From Verrucomicrobiota bacterium (GTDB taxonomy: Bacteria; Verrucomicrobiota; Verrucomicrobiia; Opitutales; Opitutaceae), in the NCBI GenBank assembly GCA_023426435.1, contig JAFAAS010000046.1, positions 10,883 to 74,882 on the forward strand: a stretch of 64,000 bases of DNA, read 5' to 3'. Positions within the stretch are counted from its first letter, which is position 1, and the number at the start of each line of letters is the position of its first letter. Below, one piece after another: positions 7,523-16,274 of the stretch. The notes beneath the pieces are model-generated. The model ran no database searches. It was not told the DNA's origin and was given only the letters and a program-made list of their open reading frames with translations. A program made the translations under genes and the position numbers.

Positions 7523-8026
7523 TCAGGGGTGACGTTCGCGGAGAAGACGGCGGACGCGCCAGCGTTGGGCTTTGTTGACGATGAAGCCGACACAATCGGC
7601 GGTGCCGCAGCGGCACGGGTGGTTTTGCCACTCGGAAAAAGGAAAGCCGTAGTCGTAGGAGAGCTCTTCGCCGCGAGGGATGTCGCGATCGGCGATGATC
7701 CACACGCGGCCGCGGATGGTTTCGGCACGGCAATTCGGGGCGCAGGAGTGATTGATGAGACGGGCGATGTTGTAGGATTGGCGACCGTCGATGTCGTGGC
7801 GTGAGTTTAAGTCCCAGACGTAAACGCAGCCATCGCCACCGGCTTTGAGGCGAGCGAGACGCTTTTGCTCGCGGCGATGCGATTCGGCTTTGGTGATTTT
7901 TTCGCCGATGTATTCGATGATGCGGGTGCCCTCGGGGATATCGACGCGGGCATAAGCGCCGCGGCCGTGAATGGAGGAACGACGGGTGATGAACCAGGGA
8001 GATTTCGGACGAGGAGGGTTTGGCAC
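7523..8026 (-). CDS. SET-domain protein-lysine methyltransferase
   Basis: A 167-residue protein that would transfer methyl groups from S-adenosylmethionine to lysines in proteins. The full SET core is readable: HGRGAYARVDIPEGTRIIEYIGE (20-42), the cofactor/catalytic motif INHSCAPNCRAE (91-102) and ELSYDYGFPF (121-130). A post-SET cysteine cluster, CRCGTADCVG, follows at 138-147. NHSCxPNC plus a post-SET zinc motif is typical of eukaryotic histone methyltransferases. Compact bacterial versions are known, for example in Chlamydiae, which belong to the same superphylum as Verrucomicrobiota. The substrate cannot be read from the sequence. It faces rapA divergently (107 bases apart). Confidence 0.9.
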   Translation of the reverse strand: MPNPPRPKSPWFITRRSSIHGRGAYARVDIPEGTRIIEYIGEKITKAESHRREQKRLARLKAGGDGCVYVWDLNSRHDIDGRQSYNIARLINHSCAPNCRAETIRGRVWIIADRDIPRGEELSYDYGFPFSEWQNHPCRCGTADCVGFIVNKAQRWRVRRLLRERHP

Positions 8027-8133
8027 GAGGAAACGAATTCGCTAAACGGAGCGGCGTGATTGGCAACTGCGGGATGATGGGGGCGAAGTGAAGGGATGCT
8101 TGAAACGTCGCGGAGCTTGAGCGTGATGCGGGC

Positions 8134-11007
8134 ATGGCACTTGAAGTGGTTGGTCAACGCTGCATGAGCGAACGCGAGCCCGAGCTCGGCTTGGGCGTCG
8201 TGACGGAGGTGGATCGGGCGGCGAAGCGGATCGCGGTGAATTTCGCGGCGACGGGGGAAAGGCGTTTGTATGCGCTGGGGACGCCGGTGTTGAAGCGCGT
8301 GGTGTTTCGCGTGGGCGAGACGATCAAGACCCACGGCGGTGCGTCGATGGTGGTGGAGTCCGTTGAGGAGGCGGAGGGCGTGGTGACTTATGTGAGCGCG
8401 GGCAAACGTGTCCGGGAAGACGACGTCTCGGATGCGACGCAAGTGAGCACGCCGGCGGAGCGGTTGCTGGCGGGGCAGGTGGAGCCGAGCGAGACGTTTG
8501 AATTGCGACGGCGAACGCTGGAGATGCAGGCGAGGCTGCTGCAATCGGACGTGCGCGGGTTTTTGGGCGGGCGGGTCGATCTGATTCCGCATCAGTTCTA
8601 CATTCTGCAGGAAGTGGCGCGGCGGCAGATTCCGCGCGTGCTGCTCGCGGATGAAGTGGGGTTGGGTAAAACGATCGAAGCGTGTTTGATTCTGCAGCGC
8701 CTGCTCGTGGTGGGAAAAGTGAAGCGGGCGCTGGTGCTCGTGCCGGAGACGTTGGTGCACCAGTGGTTCGTGGAGCTATTGAGGCGGTTCAATTTGTGGT
8801 TCGGGATTTACGACGAAGCGCGCTGTTTGGCGGTCGAGCAGAGCGATCCGGGGGAGAATCCCTTTCTCGCGGCGCAACTCGTGTTGTGCAGCATCGGGTT
8901 TCTGGCGGGCGACGAGCGGCGTGCGGCGCAGGCGGTGGAGGCGGGCTGGGACATGGTGGTGGTGGATGAAGCGCACCACCTCGAATGGAAGCCCGAACGG
9001 GCGAGTCCGGAATACGCGCTCGTCGAGCAACTCTCGCAACGCACGCCCGGGTTGCTGTTGCTGACGGCGACGCCGATGCAGCTCGGAGTGGAAGGACATT
9101 TCGCGCGCTTGCGGTTGCTGGATCCGGCGCGCTACAGCGATCTCGAGGCGTTTCGGGCGGACATGGCGCGGTTCACGCAAGTGGCGGAGATTGCGGACAA
9201 AATTGTGGGGAAGAAACCGCTGGGCGCGGACGAACGCGCGGCGCTTTCGCGGATCTTCGACAAGGATCCGGAAGGATTGGCGGAAGGGCTGGCGGCGATG
9301 GATGCAGGGCGACCGGGCGCGAGGGAGGCGTTGCTGCGGACCTTGTTGGACCAGCATGGCACGGGGCGGGTGATGTTTCGTAACACGCGGGCGGCGATGA
9401 CGGGGTTTCCGGGGCGACGGTTTTGTCCGGTGCCGATCGAAGATCACAACCTGACCTTGTTGGCGCGGATCGCGCGTGAGCTGCACGCGGAGGAAACGGG
9501 GGCGGAGGCGGAGATTCGGTATTCGTTCAAGGACGATCCCCGCATCGACTGGCTCGTGGAATTTTTGAAAGCGCGGAAGCCGGAGAAGATTTTGCTGATC
9601 TGCAAGACGCAGCGGAAAGTCGCGGCGCTCGCGGCGGCGATTCAGGAAAAGAGCAGCGTGAAAGTGGGTTTGTTTCACGAAGGGTTGCCGCTGGTGCAGC
9701 GCGACCGGAATGCGGCGTGGTTTGCGGAGAGCGACGGCGCGCAGCTGTTGATCTGTTCGGAAATCGGGAGCGAAGGGTGCAATTTCCAGTTCGCGCATCA
9801 TCTCGTGTTGTTCGATCTGCCGTTGAATCCGGGACTGCTCGAGCAGCGGATTGGGCGGCTGGATCGTATCGGCCAAACGGAGACGATCCGGATTCATGTG
9901 CCGTATGTGACGGGCAGCGCGGAAGAGTGCGTGGTGGAGTGGTATCATCGCGGCTTGGACGCGTTCGAGCGTCCGCTGCACGGCGGCAACGAATACCTCG
10001 AGAAATTCAGGGAGCGCCTGCTGGCGTTGGCGCAGGAGTATGGGCGGGGAGAACCGGCGGCGGCCCGGCGGGAACTCGATGCGTTGGTGGAGGAGACGCT
10101 GGGGTTTCGTCGCGCGTTGGACGAGAAGCTGAAGAAAGGCCGGGATCGATTGCTGGAGTTGAATTCGTTCGATCCGAGTGTGGCGGAGAAAACGATCGCG
10201 CGTGTGAGGGCGGCGGACGCGGACCGATCGCTGCGGGAGTTTCTGCTGGCGTTATTGGATCACTTCGGCGTGCGGATGCGCGAGTATGAGGAAGGCGATG
10301 TGTTTCTGGATCCGAGCCATGCCTTTATTGAAGGATTTCCGTCCATTCCGGCGGACGGCATGCTGGCGACCTTCGACCGGCGGCGGGCGATCGCGCGCGA
10401 AGACATTCGGCTGCTGACGGCGGATCATTCGCTGGTGCGGGACGCGATGGATTTGCTGGTCGGTTCGCCCGGCGGGACGACGGCGTTTGTGACGATGCCG
10501 GCGGAGAAGCCGGGATTGATGTTGGAAGCGGTGTTTGTGTTGGAGCCGGTGGCGGAAAGCCGCTGGCACATTGATCAGTTTCTCGCGCCGACGCCGGTGC
10601 GCGTGGTGGTCGATCTCGCGGGGGAAGATGTGAGCGACGCGTATCCGTCGGCGGATCTAGCGGCGCTGGCGACGGATGCGGATATTCATCGTTTTCTGGA
10701 GCAGCCCGGTTTTGAGGCGAGGCGCGTGAAAGACCTGGCGGAGACGGCGGAGGAGTTGGCGGAGGCGCGGGCTCGGCCCTTGCGAGAGGCGGCGCTCGCG
10801 CGTGCGAGCGAGGCGTTGGGAGCCGAGTTGTCGCGGCTCGAACATCTGCGGCGGGTGAACGATCACGTGCGACCGGAAGAGGTGGCGTTGGCGCGCGAGC
10901 AATTGGAGCGGACGCGCGCGGGAATCGAGGCGGCTCAGCTGCGGCTGGATGCGGTGCGATTGATTTTGGCGGCGCCGCGTGCGAACAGTCGGGCGGGGCG
11001 GAGGTGA
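8134..11007 (+). CDS. rapA: RapA-like RNA polymerase-associated SWI2/SNF2 ATPase
   Basis: A 957-residue DNA translocase that in E. coli binds RNA polymerase and helps it recycle. The N-terminus VGQRCMSEREPELGLGVV aligns with the tudor-like start of E. coli RapA (GQRW...ELGLG), which supports the ATG at 8134 over 8164. Walker A is LLADEVGLGKT (K179), the DEAH box is at about 278-281 (VVVDEAHHLEW), motif III is LLTATPMQL, and the C-terminal helicase half has CSEIGSEGCNFQFA and QRIGRLDRIGQ. A long C-terminal domain (about 640-957) with helical EELAEARARPLREAALARA matches the family length. The N-terminal 40-60 residues and the C-terminal domain argue against other SNF2 helicases. Confidence 0.93.
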   Translation: MALEVVGQRCMSEREPELGLGVVTEVDRAAKRIAVNFAATGERRLYALGTPVLKRVVFRVGETIKTHGGASMVVESVEEAEGVVTYVSAGKRVREDDVSDATQVSTPAERLLAGQVEPSETFELRRRTLEMQARLLQSDVRGFLGGRVDLIPHQFYILQEVARRQIPRVLLADEVGLGKTIEACLILQRLLVVGKVKRALVLVPETLVHQWFVELLRRFNLWFGIYDEARCLAVEQSDPGENPFLAAQLVLCSIGFLAGDERRAAQAVEAGWDMVVVDEAHHLEWKPERASPEYALVEQLSQRTPGLLLLTATPMQLGVEGHFARLRLLDPARYSDLEAFRADMARFTQVAEIADKIVGKKPLGADERAALSRIFDKDPEGLAEGLAAMDAGRPGAREALLRTLLDQHGTGRVMFRNTRAAMTGFPGRRFCPVPIEDHNLTLLARIARELHAEETGAEAEIRYSFKDDPRIDWLVEFLKARKPEKILLICKTQRKVAALAAAIQEKSSVKVGLFHEGLPLVQRDRNAAWFAESDGAQLLICSEIGSEGCNFQFAHHLVLFDLPLNPGLLEQRIGRLDRIGQTETIRIHVPYVTGSAEECVVEWYHRGLDAFERPLHGGNEYLEKFRERLLALAQEYGRGEPAAARRELDALVEETLGFRRALDEKLKKGRDRLLELNSFDPSVAEKTIARVRAADADRSLREFLLALLDHFGVRMREYEEGDVFLDPSHAFIEGFPSIPADGMLATFDRRRAIAREDIRLLTADHSLVRDAMDLLVGSPGGTTAFVTMPAEKPGLMLEAVFVLEPVAESRWHIDQFLAPTPVRVVVDLAGEDVSDAYPSADLAALATDADIHRFLEQPGFEARRVKDLAETAEELAEARARPLREAALARASEALGAELSRLEHLRRVNDHVRPEEVALAREQLERTRAGIEAAQLRLDAVRLILAAPRANSRAGRR

Positions 11008-11013
11008 GTTGCG

Positions 11014-11082
11014 GATAGCCCTTCAGGTGAATCACAGAGGCACAGAGGCACGGAGAGATCCCGTGGCCTTCTTCTGTGTGCT
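11014..11082 (+). repeat. 69-bp dispersed repeat, copy 2
   Basis: Inverted partner of 6441-6509, differing at three positions. It begins 6 bases after the rapA stop and runs directly into a second repeat hairpin at 11083. Confidence 0.75.
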
Positions 11083-11154
11083 TCTGAGCGCAGCGAAGAA
11101 TCCACGTGTGCGTCCGCGGCCGATCGTTGCCCTGGATTCTTCGCTACGCTCAGA
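11083..11154. repeat. Long hairpin repeat (22-bp arms)
   Basis: The arms 11083-11104 and 11133-11154 are complementary at 21 of 22 positions around a 28-nt loop. The core of the first arm is GAGCGCAGCGAAGAATCC. GAGCG(N)AGCGAAGAATCC-type sequences recur between genes in many environmental genomes. No T-tract follows, so it is not a typical terminator. Confidence 0.7.
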
Positions 11155-11258
11155 ATGACAACCGCTGTTAGGTGACCCGAATTATCGAGGTTTCCTGTGG
11201 GACACGACTATAGGCCAAGTGGGTTCATCGCTTCTCTGAGAGGACGGAACGTGAGGCA

Positions 11259-11759
11259 TCACTCGGAAAGGAGTTGGGCGCCTTCGAGGGCGAGCAGGCG
11301 GGTTTTGGTGCGGATGCCGCCGGGGCCGGAGAAACCCGTCATGCGGCCATTGGCGGCGACGACGCGGTGGCAGGGGATGAGAAGCGGCCAGCGATTCGCG
11401 CCGAGGGCGGCGCCGACGGCGCGGCTGGCGGCGGGCGGCTGGCCGAGCGCGGCGGCGATGGCGCCGTAAGTGGTGGTAGCGCCCGGGCGGATACGCAGCG
11501 TTTCGCGGAGGACGGCGAGGTTGAAATCGGCGAGCGGGGAGAAGTCGTAACGGACGTCGGAGAAATCCTGCGGATGGCCGGAAAGGTGAAGGCGGACGCG
11601 GTCGATGAGTTGCGCGATTTCGGCCGGCGGGGCGGGGTCGTCGGAAGCGCGCGGAGAGGCTTCGGGCAGTTCGAAACCGGTGAGGCCGGCCTCGTGCCAG
11701 GCGATGGCGCAACGACCGAGCGGCGTGTCGAAGGTGACGCGGCGCATATGGGTTTGCAT
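11259..11759 (-). CDS. ogt: Methylated-DNA--protein-cysteine methyltransferase
   Basis: Removes alkyl groups from O6-alkylguanine in DNA by transferring them to its own cysteine. The 166-residue protein has an N-terminal RNase H-like part and the C-terminal helix-turn-helix domain. The active-site motif is IPCHRVV with C130, preceded by ATTTYGAIAAALGQPPAASRAVGAALGANRWPLL. It ends with the usual TGFSGPGGIRTKTRLLALEG. A second ATG at 11747 is equally possible. It is a single gene, divergent from dgt (36 bases). Confidence 0.93.
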   Translation of the reverse strand: MQTHMRRVTFDTPLGRCAIAWHEAGLTGFELPEASPRASDDPAPPAEIAQLIDRVRLHLSGHPQDFSDVRYDFSPLADFNLAVLRETLRIRPGATTTYGAIAAALGQPPAASRAVGAALGANRWPLLIPCHRVVAANGRMTGFSGPGGIRTKTRLLALEGAQLLSE

Positions 11760-11794
11760 CGTGGGCGGCTTGCTTGTCGTGTCGAAGCGATTTC

Positions 11795-13063
11795 ATGGCG
11801 AATCGCTTCTACAACGAGTTCGACGTCGAGACTTATGGCGGCGAGCGCAAGACGGATTATCGCAATGCGTTTCAGATCGATCGCGACCGGATCATTCATG
11901 CGCATGCGTTTCGGAAGCTGCAGTCGAAGACGCAGGTGTTTTTGTCGGGCGAGTATGATTTTTATCGAACGCGACTGACGCACTCGATGGAAGTGGCGCA
12001 GATTGGGCGATCGATCTGCCGTTATTTGCAGACCCGCGGCGGGCCGTTGCGCGAGGATTTCTACATCGACAGCGATTTGGTGGAGGCGGTGTGTCTCGCG
12101 CACGATTTGGGGCATCCGCCCTTTGGGCATTCGGGCGAGCGGACGCTGCAGGAGTTGATGGTGAAGTGGGGCGGGTTTGAAGGGAATGCGCAGACCCTGC
12201 ACCTGCTGACGGAGACGATGATTCAGAACGAATCGAGCGTGCGCGGCATGCAGCCGACGCGGGCGCTGCTCGATGGCGTGTTGAAATACAAGAAGCTGTT
12301 TTCCGAGTTCAAGAAGCCGCCGGCGAATCACTTTCTTTACGATCCGCAGAAGGCGGAGCGGAGTTTCGTGTTTGGCGGCGCGAAGATTCCGGCGGAGCTG
12401 CGCGGAGGGGAAAGGCTGAATGCGTTCAAGAGCATCGAGTGTCAGATCATGGATTGGGCGGACGATGCGGCGTATTCGTTGAACGACATCGTCGATGGCG
12501 TGACGGCGGGATTCTTGAACGAGGCGCGGATCGAGGAGTGGGCGGCGGACGAGCCGATCGATGCGCCGCGTCAGCAATTATTGGATACGTTATTCGATGC
12601 GATTCGGGCGGACCGGTTGGAGAGCGTGTTTTCGCAGAAGATCGGGAAATTCATCACGGCGTGCCGGCTGCGCGAGCGGGAGAACTTCATGGCGGGGAAG
12701 ACGAACCGGTATCGGTTCGAGCTCGTGGTATCGAAGGAAGCGGAGGACGAGGCGCTGTTTTTCAAGAAGATGGCGAACGACATCATTTTCGAGAGCGCGC
12801 AGCTGCAGCAGATCGAGCACAAGGCGCGGAAAGTGTTGTGCGATTTGTGGCATTCGGCGTGGTGCAACTACGTCGAGAAAGGCGCGCGGGTGATTCACAT
12901 CCTGCCGCCGCGGGTGGGGAAGTTGATTGAAGCGGAGAAGACCAAGGCGGCCCAGGCGCGGCAAATCTGCGACTATCTCGCGGGGCTGACGGATGGCGGG
13001 ATCGTGCGGACGTATCGGCGGTTGTTCGATCCGGAGTTTGGATCGATTCGGGATTTGAGCTGA
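11795..13063 (+). CDS. dgt: Deoxyguanosinetriphosphate triphosphohydrolase-like HD protein
   Basis: Hydrolyses dGTP (and possibly other dNTPs) to the nucleoside and triphosphate. The 422-residue protein has the HD-domain metal residues: FYRTRLTHSMEVAQIG gives H63, and LAHDLGHPPFGHSGE gives H103-D104. Family hallmarks RKLQSKTQVF (40-49) and DWADDAAYSLNDIVDG (in the middle) are present. The ATG at 11795 is preferred over 11774, since the family starts close to RFYNEFDVE. Class assignment between dGTPase and general dNTPase types is from overall motif layout. Confidence 0.9.
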   Translation: MANRFYNEFDVETYGGERKTDYRNAFQIDRDRIIHAHAFRKLQSKTQVFLSGEYDFYRTRLTHSMEVAQIGRSICRYLQTRGGPLREDFYIDSDLVEAVCLAHDLGHPPFGHSGERTLQELMVKWGGFEGNAQTLHLLTETMIQNESSVRGMQPTRALLDGVLKYKKLFSEFKKPPANHFLYDPQKAERSFVFGGAKIPAELRGGERLNAFKSIECQIMDWADDAAYSLNDIVDGVTAGFLNEARIEEWAADEPIDAPRQQLLDTLFDAIRADRLESVFSQKIGKFITACRLRERENFMAGKTNRYRFELVVSKEAEDEALFFKKMANDIIFESAQLQQIEHKARKVLCDLWHSAWCNYVEKGARVIHILPPRVGKLIEAEKTKAAQARQICDYLAGLTDGGIVRTYRRLFDPEFGSIRDLS

Positions 13064-13080
13064 GGTGAGCTGACTGGCTG

Positions 13081-13175
13081 AACCACGAATGGACACGAAT
13101 GGTCACGAAGGCGGAGCTGGAGCGAGGCAGGCTGTTCCGGTTGGACCACGGATGGACGGCGATGAACACGGATGG
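13081..13175. repeat. Short dispersed repeats of the CCACGAATGGACACGAATGG type
   Basis: Two similar blocks (13081-13110 and about 13144-13174) carry variants of ACCACGxATGGACxxxxATG. They lie between dgt and the GT-C gene and include no coding signal. Confidence 0.55.
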
Positions 13176-13210
13176 GTGAGGAGTTGGATGCAGCGGGGAG
13201 TGGCGCGCGC

Positions 13211-15274
13211 ATGAAGAAACCGATTGGGCGGTGGATGATCTCGGGGGCGGGGGCGGCGTTTTTCGTGGCGTTCACGCTGGCGATGGGGTTCGCGGCGTTC
13301 ACGGACCATGTGTGGGAGGATTATTACATCACGTATCGTGCGAGCCGGAATCTCGCGGAAGGAAATGGGCTGGTGTTCAATGTTGGGGAGCGGCTGCACA
13401 CCTTTACGTCGCCGCTGGGCGTGTTGTTGCCGGCGGCGGCGTTTGCGTTGACGGGAAATACGTCGGACGAGGTGGCGTTGTGGATTTTTCGGGTGTGGAG
13501 TGCGGCGGCGTTGGGCGGGGCGGCGGCATTGGTGGTGGCGATCGGGCGCGGGCGAAAGCAGGCGGTGGCGGCGATCGTCGCGACGGTGGGATTGCTGGCG
13601 CTCGATGCGAAGTCGCTCGATTTCACGATCAACGGAATGGAGACGGCGTTCATGCTGCTGTTTCTCGCGTATGCGTTTTGGGCGCATCTGCAGGCGGGAT
13701 CCAAAACGTGGATACATCTCGGCGCGGCGTGGGCGGGGCTGATGTGGACGCGGCCGGACAGCTTTATCTACGTGGCGCTGATCGCGGCGGGATTCTGGTT
13801 GTTCAACAACGAGGCGGAGACGGGGCGGTCGCGATGGCGGATGCTGGGATTGTTTTTCCGGGCAGGCTTGCTGACGACGGTGCTGTATGCGCCCTGGCTC
13901 GCGTGGGCGGGCTGGTATTATGGGACGCCGGTGCCGCACACGATTGCGGCGAAGGGAAGTCTTGGGCGGGAGCACACGCTGTGGGGTGCGATTGAAACCG
14001 CGCTGACGCTGCCGTATCGGGCGTGGACGGATTGGGCGACGTTGGAGAGCACGTTTCTGCCCTCGTATTATATGATGGGCGGTTGGCCGGCGCCGTTGGT
14101 GTGGGGCTCGCGACTCATCGCGACGATATGTGCGCTGCTATGGATTGTGCCGCGGGTGAGGAGGGAGGCGAAGGTGGCGTCGTTCGCGTTTTTCGGGGCG
14201 CACGTATATCTCACGTATTTTCCGTATTTCCCGTTTCCGTGGTATGTGCCGAGCACGACGATCCTGGCGGTGCTGGCGCTCGGCGGGGTGCTGGCGCAGG
14301 GATTTGAGCGAGCGAAGCGGTCGGGTGAAGGCGCGGGGAGGTGTCATATATTGTATGACACTTTAGCGAGATGGGGGGCGGGTGTGGTTGCGGCGATTTT
14401 GGTGGCGGCGGCGGGGTGGATGACGTGGGAAGTGGCGCGGCAGGCGGAGGCGCAGCAGCGGATCGTCGAGGAGGGAAATCGGCGGCGGATCGGCGAGTGG
14501 TTGAAGGCGAATGCGGCGCCGGGCGACGCGGTGTTCATGGAGCCGCTGGGCTACATTGGATATTTTTCCGGACTGAAGACGTTCGATTATCCGGGGATGT
14601 CGTCGCTCGAGATGGTGCGGGCGCGGAAAGCGGTCGGCGAAGAATGGGGACGTTTGATTTTCGAATTACAACCGCGGTGGGTGGTGTTGCGGCCCTTCGA
14701 GGTGGATCGGATTGAACGGGCGAATCCGGGGATGTTGGCGGATCACTATGAAGTGGCGCGGGAGTTCGATCGGTGGGCGGACGTGGAGGGATTGAACGTG
14801 CGCGGACGGCCTTATCTGGAGCATGATGCGCGGTTCACGTTGTTCAGGATGGTGCGGCCGTTTGGGTTCGAGACGGACATTCGGGAGATCGAGGTGCCGT
14901 TTCCCGTGACCTATCAGATGGTGGAAGGCGTGAATCTGGGATTGATGCATGCGCCCAGCCGGATGTTTGTGCGCGTGCCGAAGCTGGCGAAGACGGTGAG
15001 CGGGCATTTCGGGATCATGCCGGGGGCGCTGGAGGAACCGGGCGCGACGGATGGCGCGGTGTTTCGGATCGTGCTGCGGACGCAAGGCGAAGCGCGCGTC
15101 TTACTGGAGCGGATACTCAAGCCCGTGGAGCAAGAGCAGGATCGCGGGGTGCAGGCGTATCGATTGGAGCTTCCGGACGAACGGGATGGAGGAGCGGAAT
15201 TGGTTTATGAAATCGATCCGGGTGACGGCGGGTCGAAGGATTGGACGTGTTGGGATGTGCCGGATTTTCGGTGA
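13211..15274 (+). CDS. GT-C type membrane glycosyltransferase-like protein
   Basis: A 687-residue polytopic membrane protein. A first helix (about 9-30) is followed by the periplasmic loop DHVWEDYYITYRASRNLAEG and NGLVFNVGERLHTFTSPLG. This acidic-loop pattern (D..xDxYYITYR ... GE..h.FTSPL) is typical of GT-C enzymes that use lipid-linked sugars, such as arabinosyltransferase-like and protein O-glycosyltransferase families. Some eight to ten further helices run to about residue 415, then a large C-terminal soluble domain. The start at 13211 follows repeats and precedes the first helix directly. A palindrome (14341-14361) is read in frame around residue 378 (RCHILYDTL). Donor and acceptor are unknown. 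Confidence 0.72.
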   Translation: MKKPIGRWMISGAGAAFFVAFTLAMGFAAFTDHVWEDYYITYRASRNLAEGNGLVFNVGERLHTFTSPLGVLLPAAAFALTGNTSDEVALWIFRVWSAAALGGAAALVVAIGRGRKQAVAAIVATVGLLALDAKSLDFTINGMETAFMLLFLAYAFWAHLQAGSKTWIHLGAAWAGLMWTRPDSFIYVALIAAGFWLFNNEAETGRSRWRMLGLFFRAGLLTTVLYAPWLAWAGWYYGTPVPHTIAAKGSLGREHTLWGAIETALTLPYRAWTDWATLESTFLPSYYMMGGWPAPLVWGSRLIATICALLWIVPRVRREAKVASFAFFGAHVYLTYFPYFPFPWYVPSTTILAVLALGGVLAQGFERAKRSGEGAGRCHILYDTLARWGAGVVAAILVAAAGWMTWEVARQAEAQQRIVEEGNRRRIGEWLKANAAPGDAVFMEPLGYIGYFSGLKTFDYPGMSSLEMVRARKAVGEEWGRLIFELQPRWVVLRPFEVDRIERANPGMLADHYEVAREFDRWADVEGLNVRGRPYLEHDARFTLFRMVRPFGFETDIREIEVPFPVTYQMVEGVNLGLMHAPSRMFVRVPKLAKTVSGHFGIMPGALEEPGATDGAVFRIVLRTQGEARVLLERILKPVEQEQDRGVQAYRLELPDERDGGAELVYEIDPGDGGSKDWTCWDVPDFR
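14341..14361. repeat. Palindromic element read in frame inside the GT-C gene
   Basis: Perfect arms GTGTCATA and TATGACAC surround TATTG, followed by TTTAGCG. Aligned with the fmt element, the outer GTGT/ACAC and the TATT centre are shared. The inner arm bases differ but stay complementary, which points to a conserved hairpin family. Confidence 0.6.
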
Positions 15275-15281
15275 GGGTTCT

Positions 15282-15319
15282 GAGCCGCGCTTGCGTGCGG
15301 CTCGGCGAGACGCCTCGCC
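15282..15319. repeat. Double REP-like hairpin
   Basis: Two adjacent perfect palindromes: GAGCCGC / GCGGCTC (15282-15303, 8-nt loop) and GGCGAG / CTCGCC (15304-15319, 4-nt loop), then CCTACC. They lie between the convergent GT-C and HD genes; the HD stop codon touches the right edge. Confidence 0.6.
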
Positions 15320-15928
15320 CTACCTCGCGAGGTGGCCGGCGGTGACGATGTCTTCGAGCATCTTTTCGGCGTAGCGCCAGAGCTCGGCGCAGCCGTCGGC
15401 GATGTGGCGATTACGGGCGACGACGCGATCGTGCGTGACCCCGTGGCGGTTCCAGGCGGCGCCTTTCGTGAGGCAGTTGAGGAGCATCGGCTGGAAGCGA
15501 TCGACGGCGGTGGCGAATTTCGCTTCGGGGGTTTGTTTCTCTTCGAACTCGTCCCAGAGCGCGCGGAAGTCGCGGGCTTGATCGGCGGGGAGAAGGCCGA
15601 AGATGCGATCGGCGGCGAGGGCTTCGCGCTCGTGCTGGCCGGCCATGGCGGCGGTGTCGTAGGCGAAGGTGTCGCCGGCGTCTATTTCGACGAGGTCGTG
15701 AAGTATCACCATTTTGAGGACACGGAGCACGTCGAGGTGAGGGACGTTGGCGTGTTCGGCGAGGACGATGACGCAGAGGCAAAGCGCCCAGGAATGCTCG
15801 GCGTCGTTTTCGGCGCGGCGGCTTTGCGTGTTGAGGGTCTGGCGGAAGACCTCCTTCAGCCGATCGCATTCGGCGATAAACTGGATTTGGCGGACGAGCC
15901 GGGTGGCGGGAGATTCGGATGTATTCAC
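15320..15928 (-). CDS. HD-domain phosphohydrolase (YfbR/HDDC2-like)
   Basis: A 202-residue protein of the small HD hydrolase group that includes 5'-deoxynucleotidases. The metal-binding pattern is clear: RRAENDAEHSWALCLCVI gives H45, and VILHDLVEIDAGDTFAYD gives H77-D78 with D83. A conserved DRFQPMLLNCLTKG near residue 142 supplies the last metal ligand. The GTG at 15928 is chosen as start because it overlaps the stop of the upstream gene (GTGA) and homologous sequence begins there; the longer frame upstream is Pro/Arg-rich and without family similarity. Substrate is not determined. Confidence 0.85.
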   Translation of the reverse strand: MNTSESPATRLVRQIQFIAECDRLKEVFRQTLNTQSRRAENDAEHSWALCLCVIVLAEHANVPHLDVLRVLKMVILHDLVEIDAGDTFAYDTAAMAGQHEREALAADRIFGLLPADQARDFRALWDEFEEKQTPEAKFATAVDRFQPMLLNCLTKGAAWNRHGVTHDRVVARNRHIADGCAELWRYAEKMLEDIVTAGHLAR

Positions 15929-16212
15929 GATTCCAGGACGGGGGCGAGGGGGCGGGGCCGGGTTTCGGCGCCCGCGGCGTTGATGTGCAGCATGTTTTCC
16001 AGGTGGAGTTCGGGGCGGGGCTGGCCGTGGGTGTCGAGGATGGGTGTGAATCTGTTGACGAAGACGCGGCGCGAATCGCGGGCGCATTCGACGGCGATGA
16101 GGTCGTTGGCGCGGATCATCTGCTCGCGGGTTTTTCCAGCGCGACGGGCTGGGTTCGATCGCGATGCCGGCAGAAAGAAGCGTTTTGCGATGCGGCGCAA
16201 TGCGGCTGTCAT
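15925..16212 (-). CDS. Conserved-looking small protein, unknown function
   Basis: Ninety-five residues starting MTAALRRIAKRFFLPAS, basic at the N-terminus, with a central segment MIRANDLIAVECARDSRRVFVNRF and a Pro-rich tail. I do not recognise the family. Support for it being real is the 4-nt GTGA overlap with the HD gene downstream and AAGGA upstream of the ATG. An in-frame ATG at 16266 is also possible but would run into the divergent serA leader. Confidence 0.5.
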   Translation of the reverse strand: MTAALRRIAKRFFLPASRSNPARRAGKTREQMIRANDLIAVECARDSRRVFVNRFTPILDTHGQPRPELHLENMLHINAAGAETRPRPLAPVLES

Positions 16213-16274
16213 AGCCAAAACCTTTTCCTTGCTACGCTTGGGCCGGGGGATTTCGTTCGATGACATTTTTCCCT

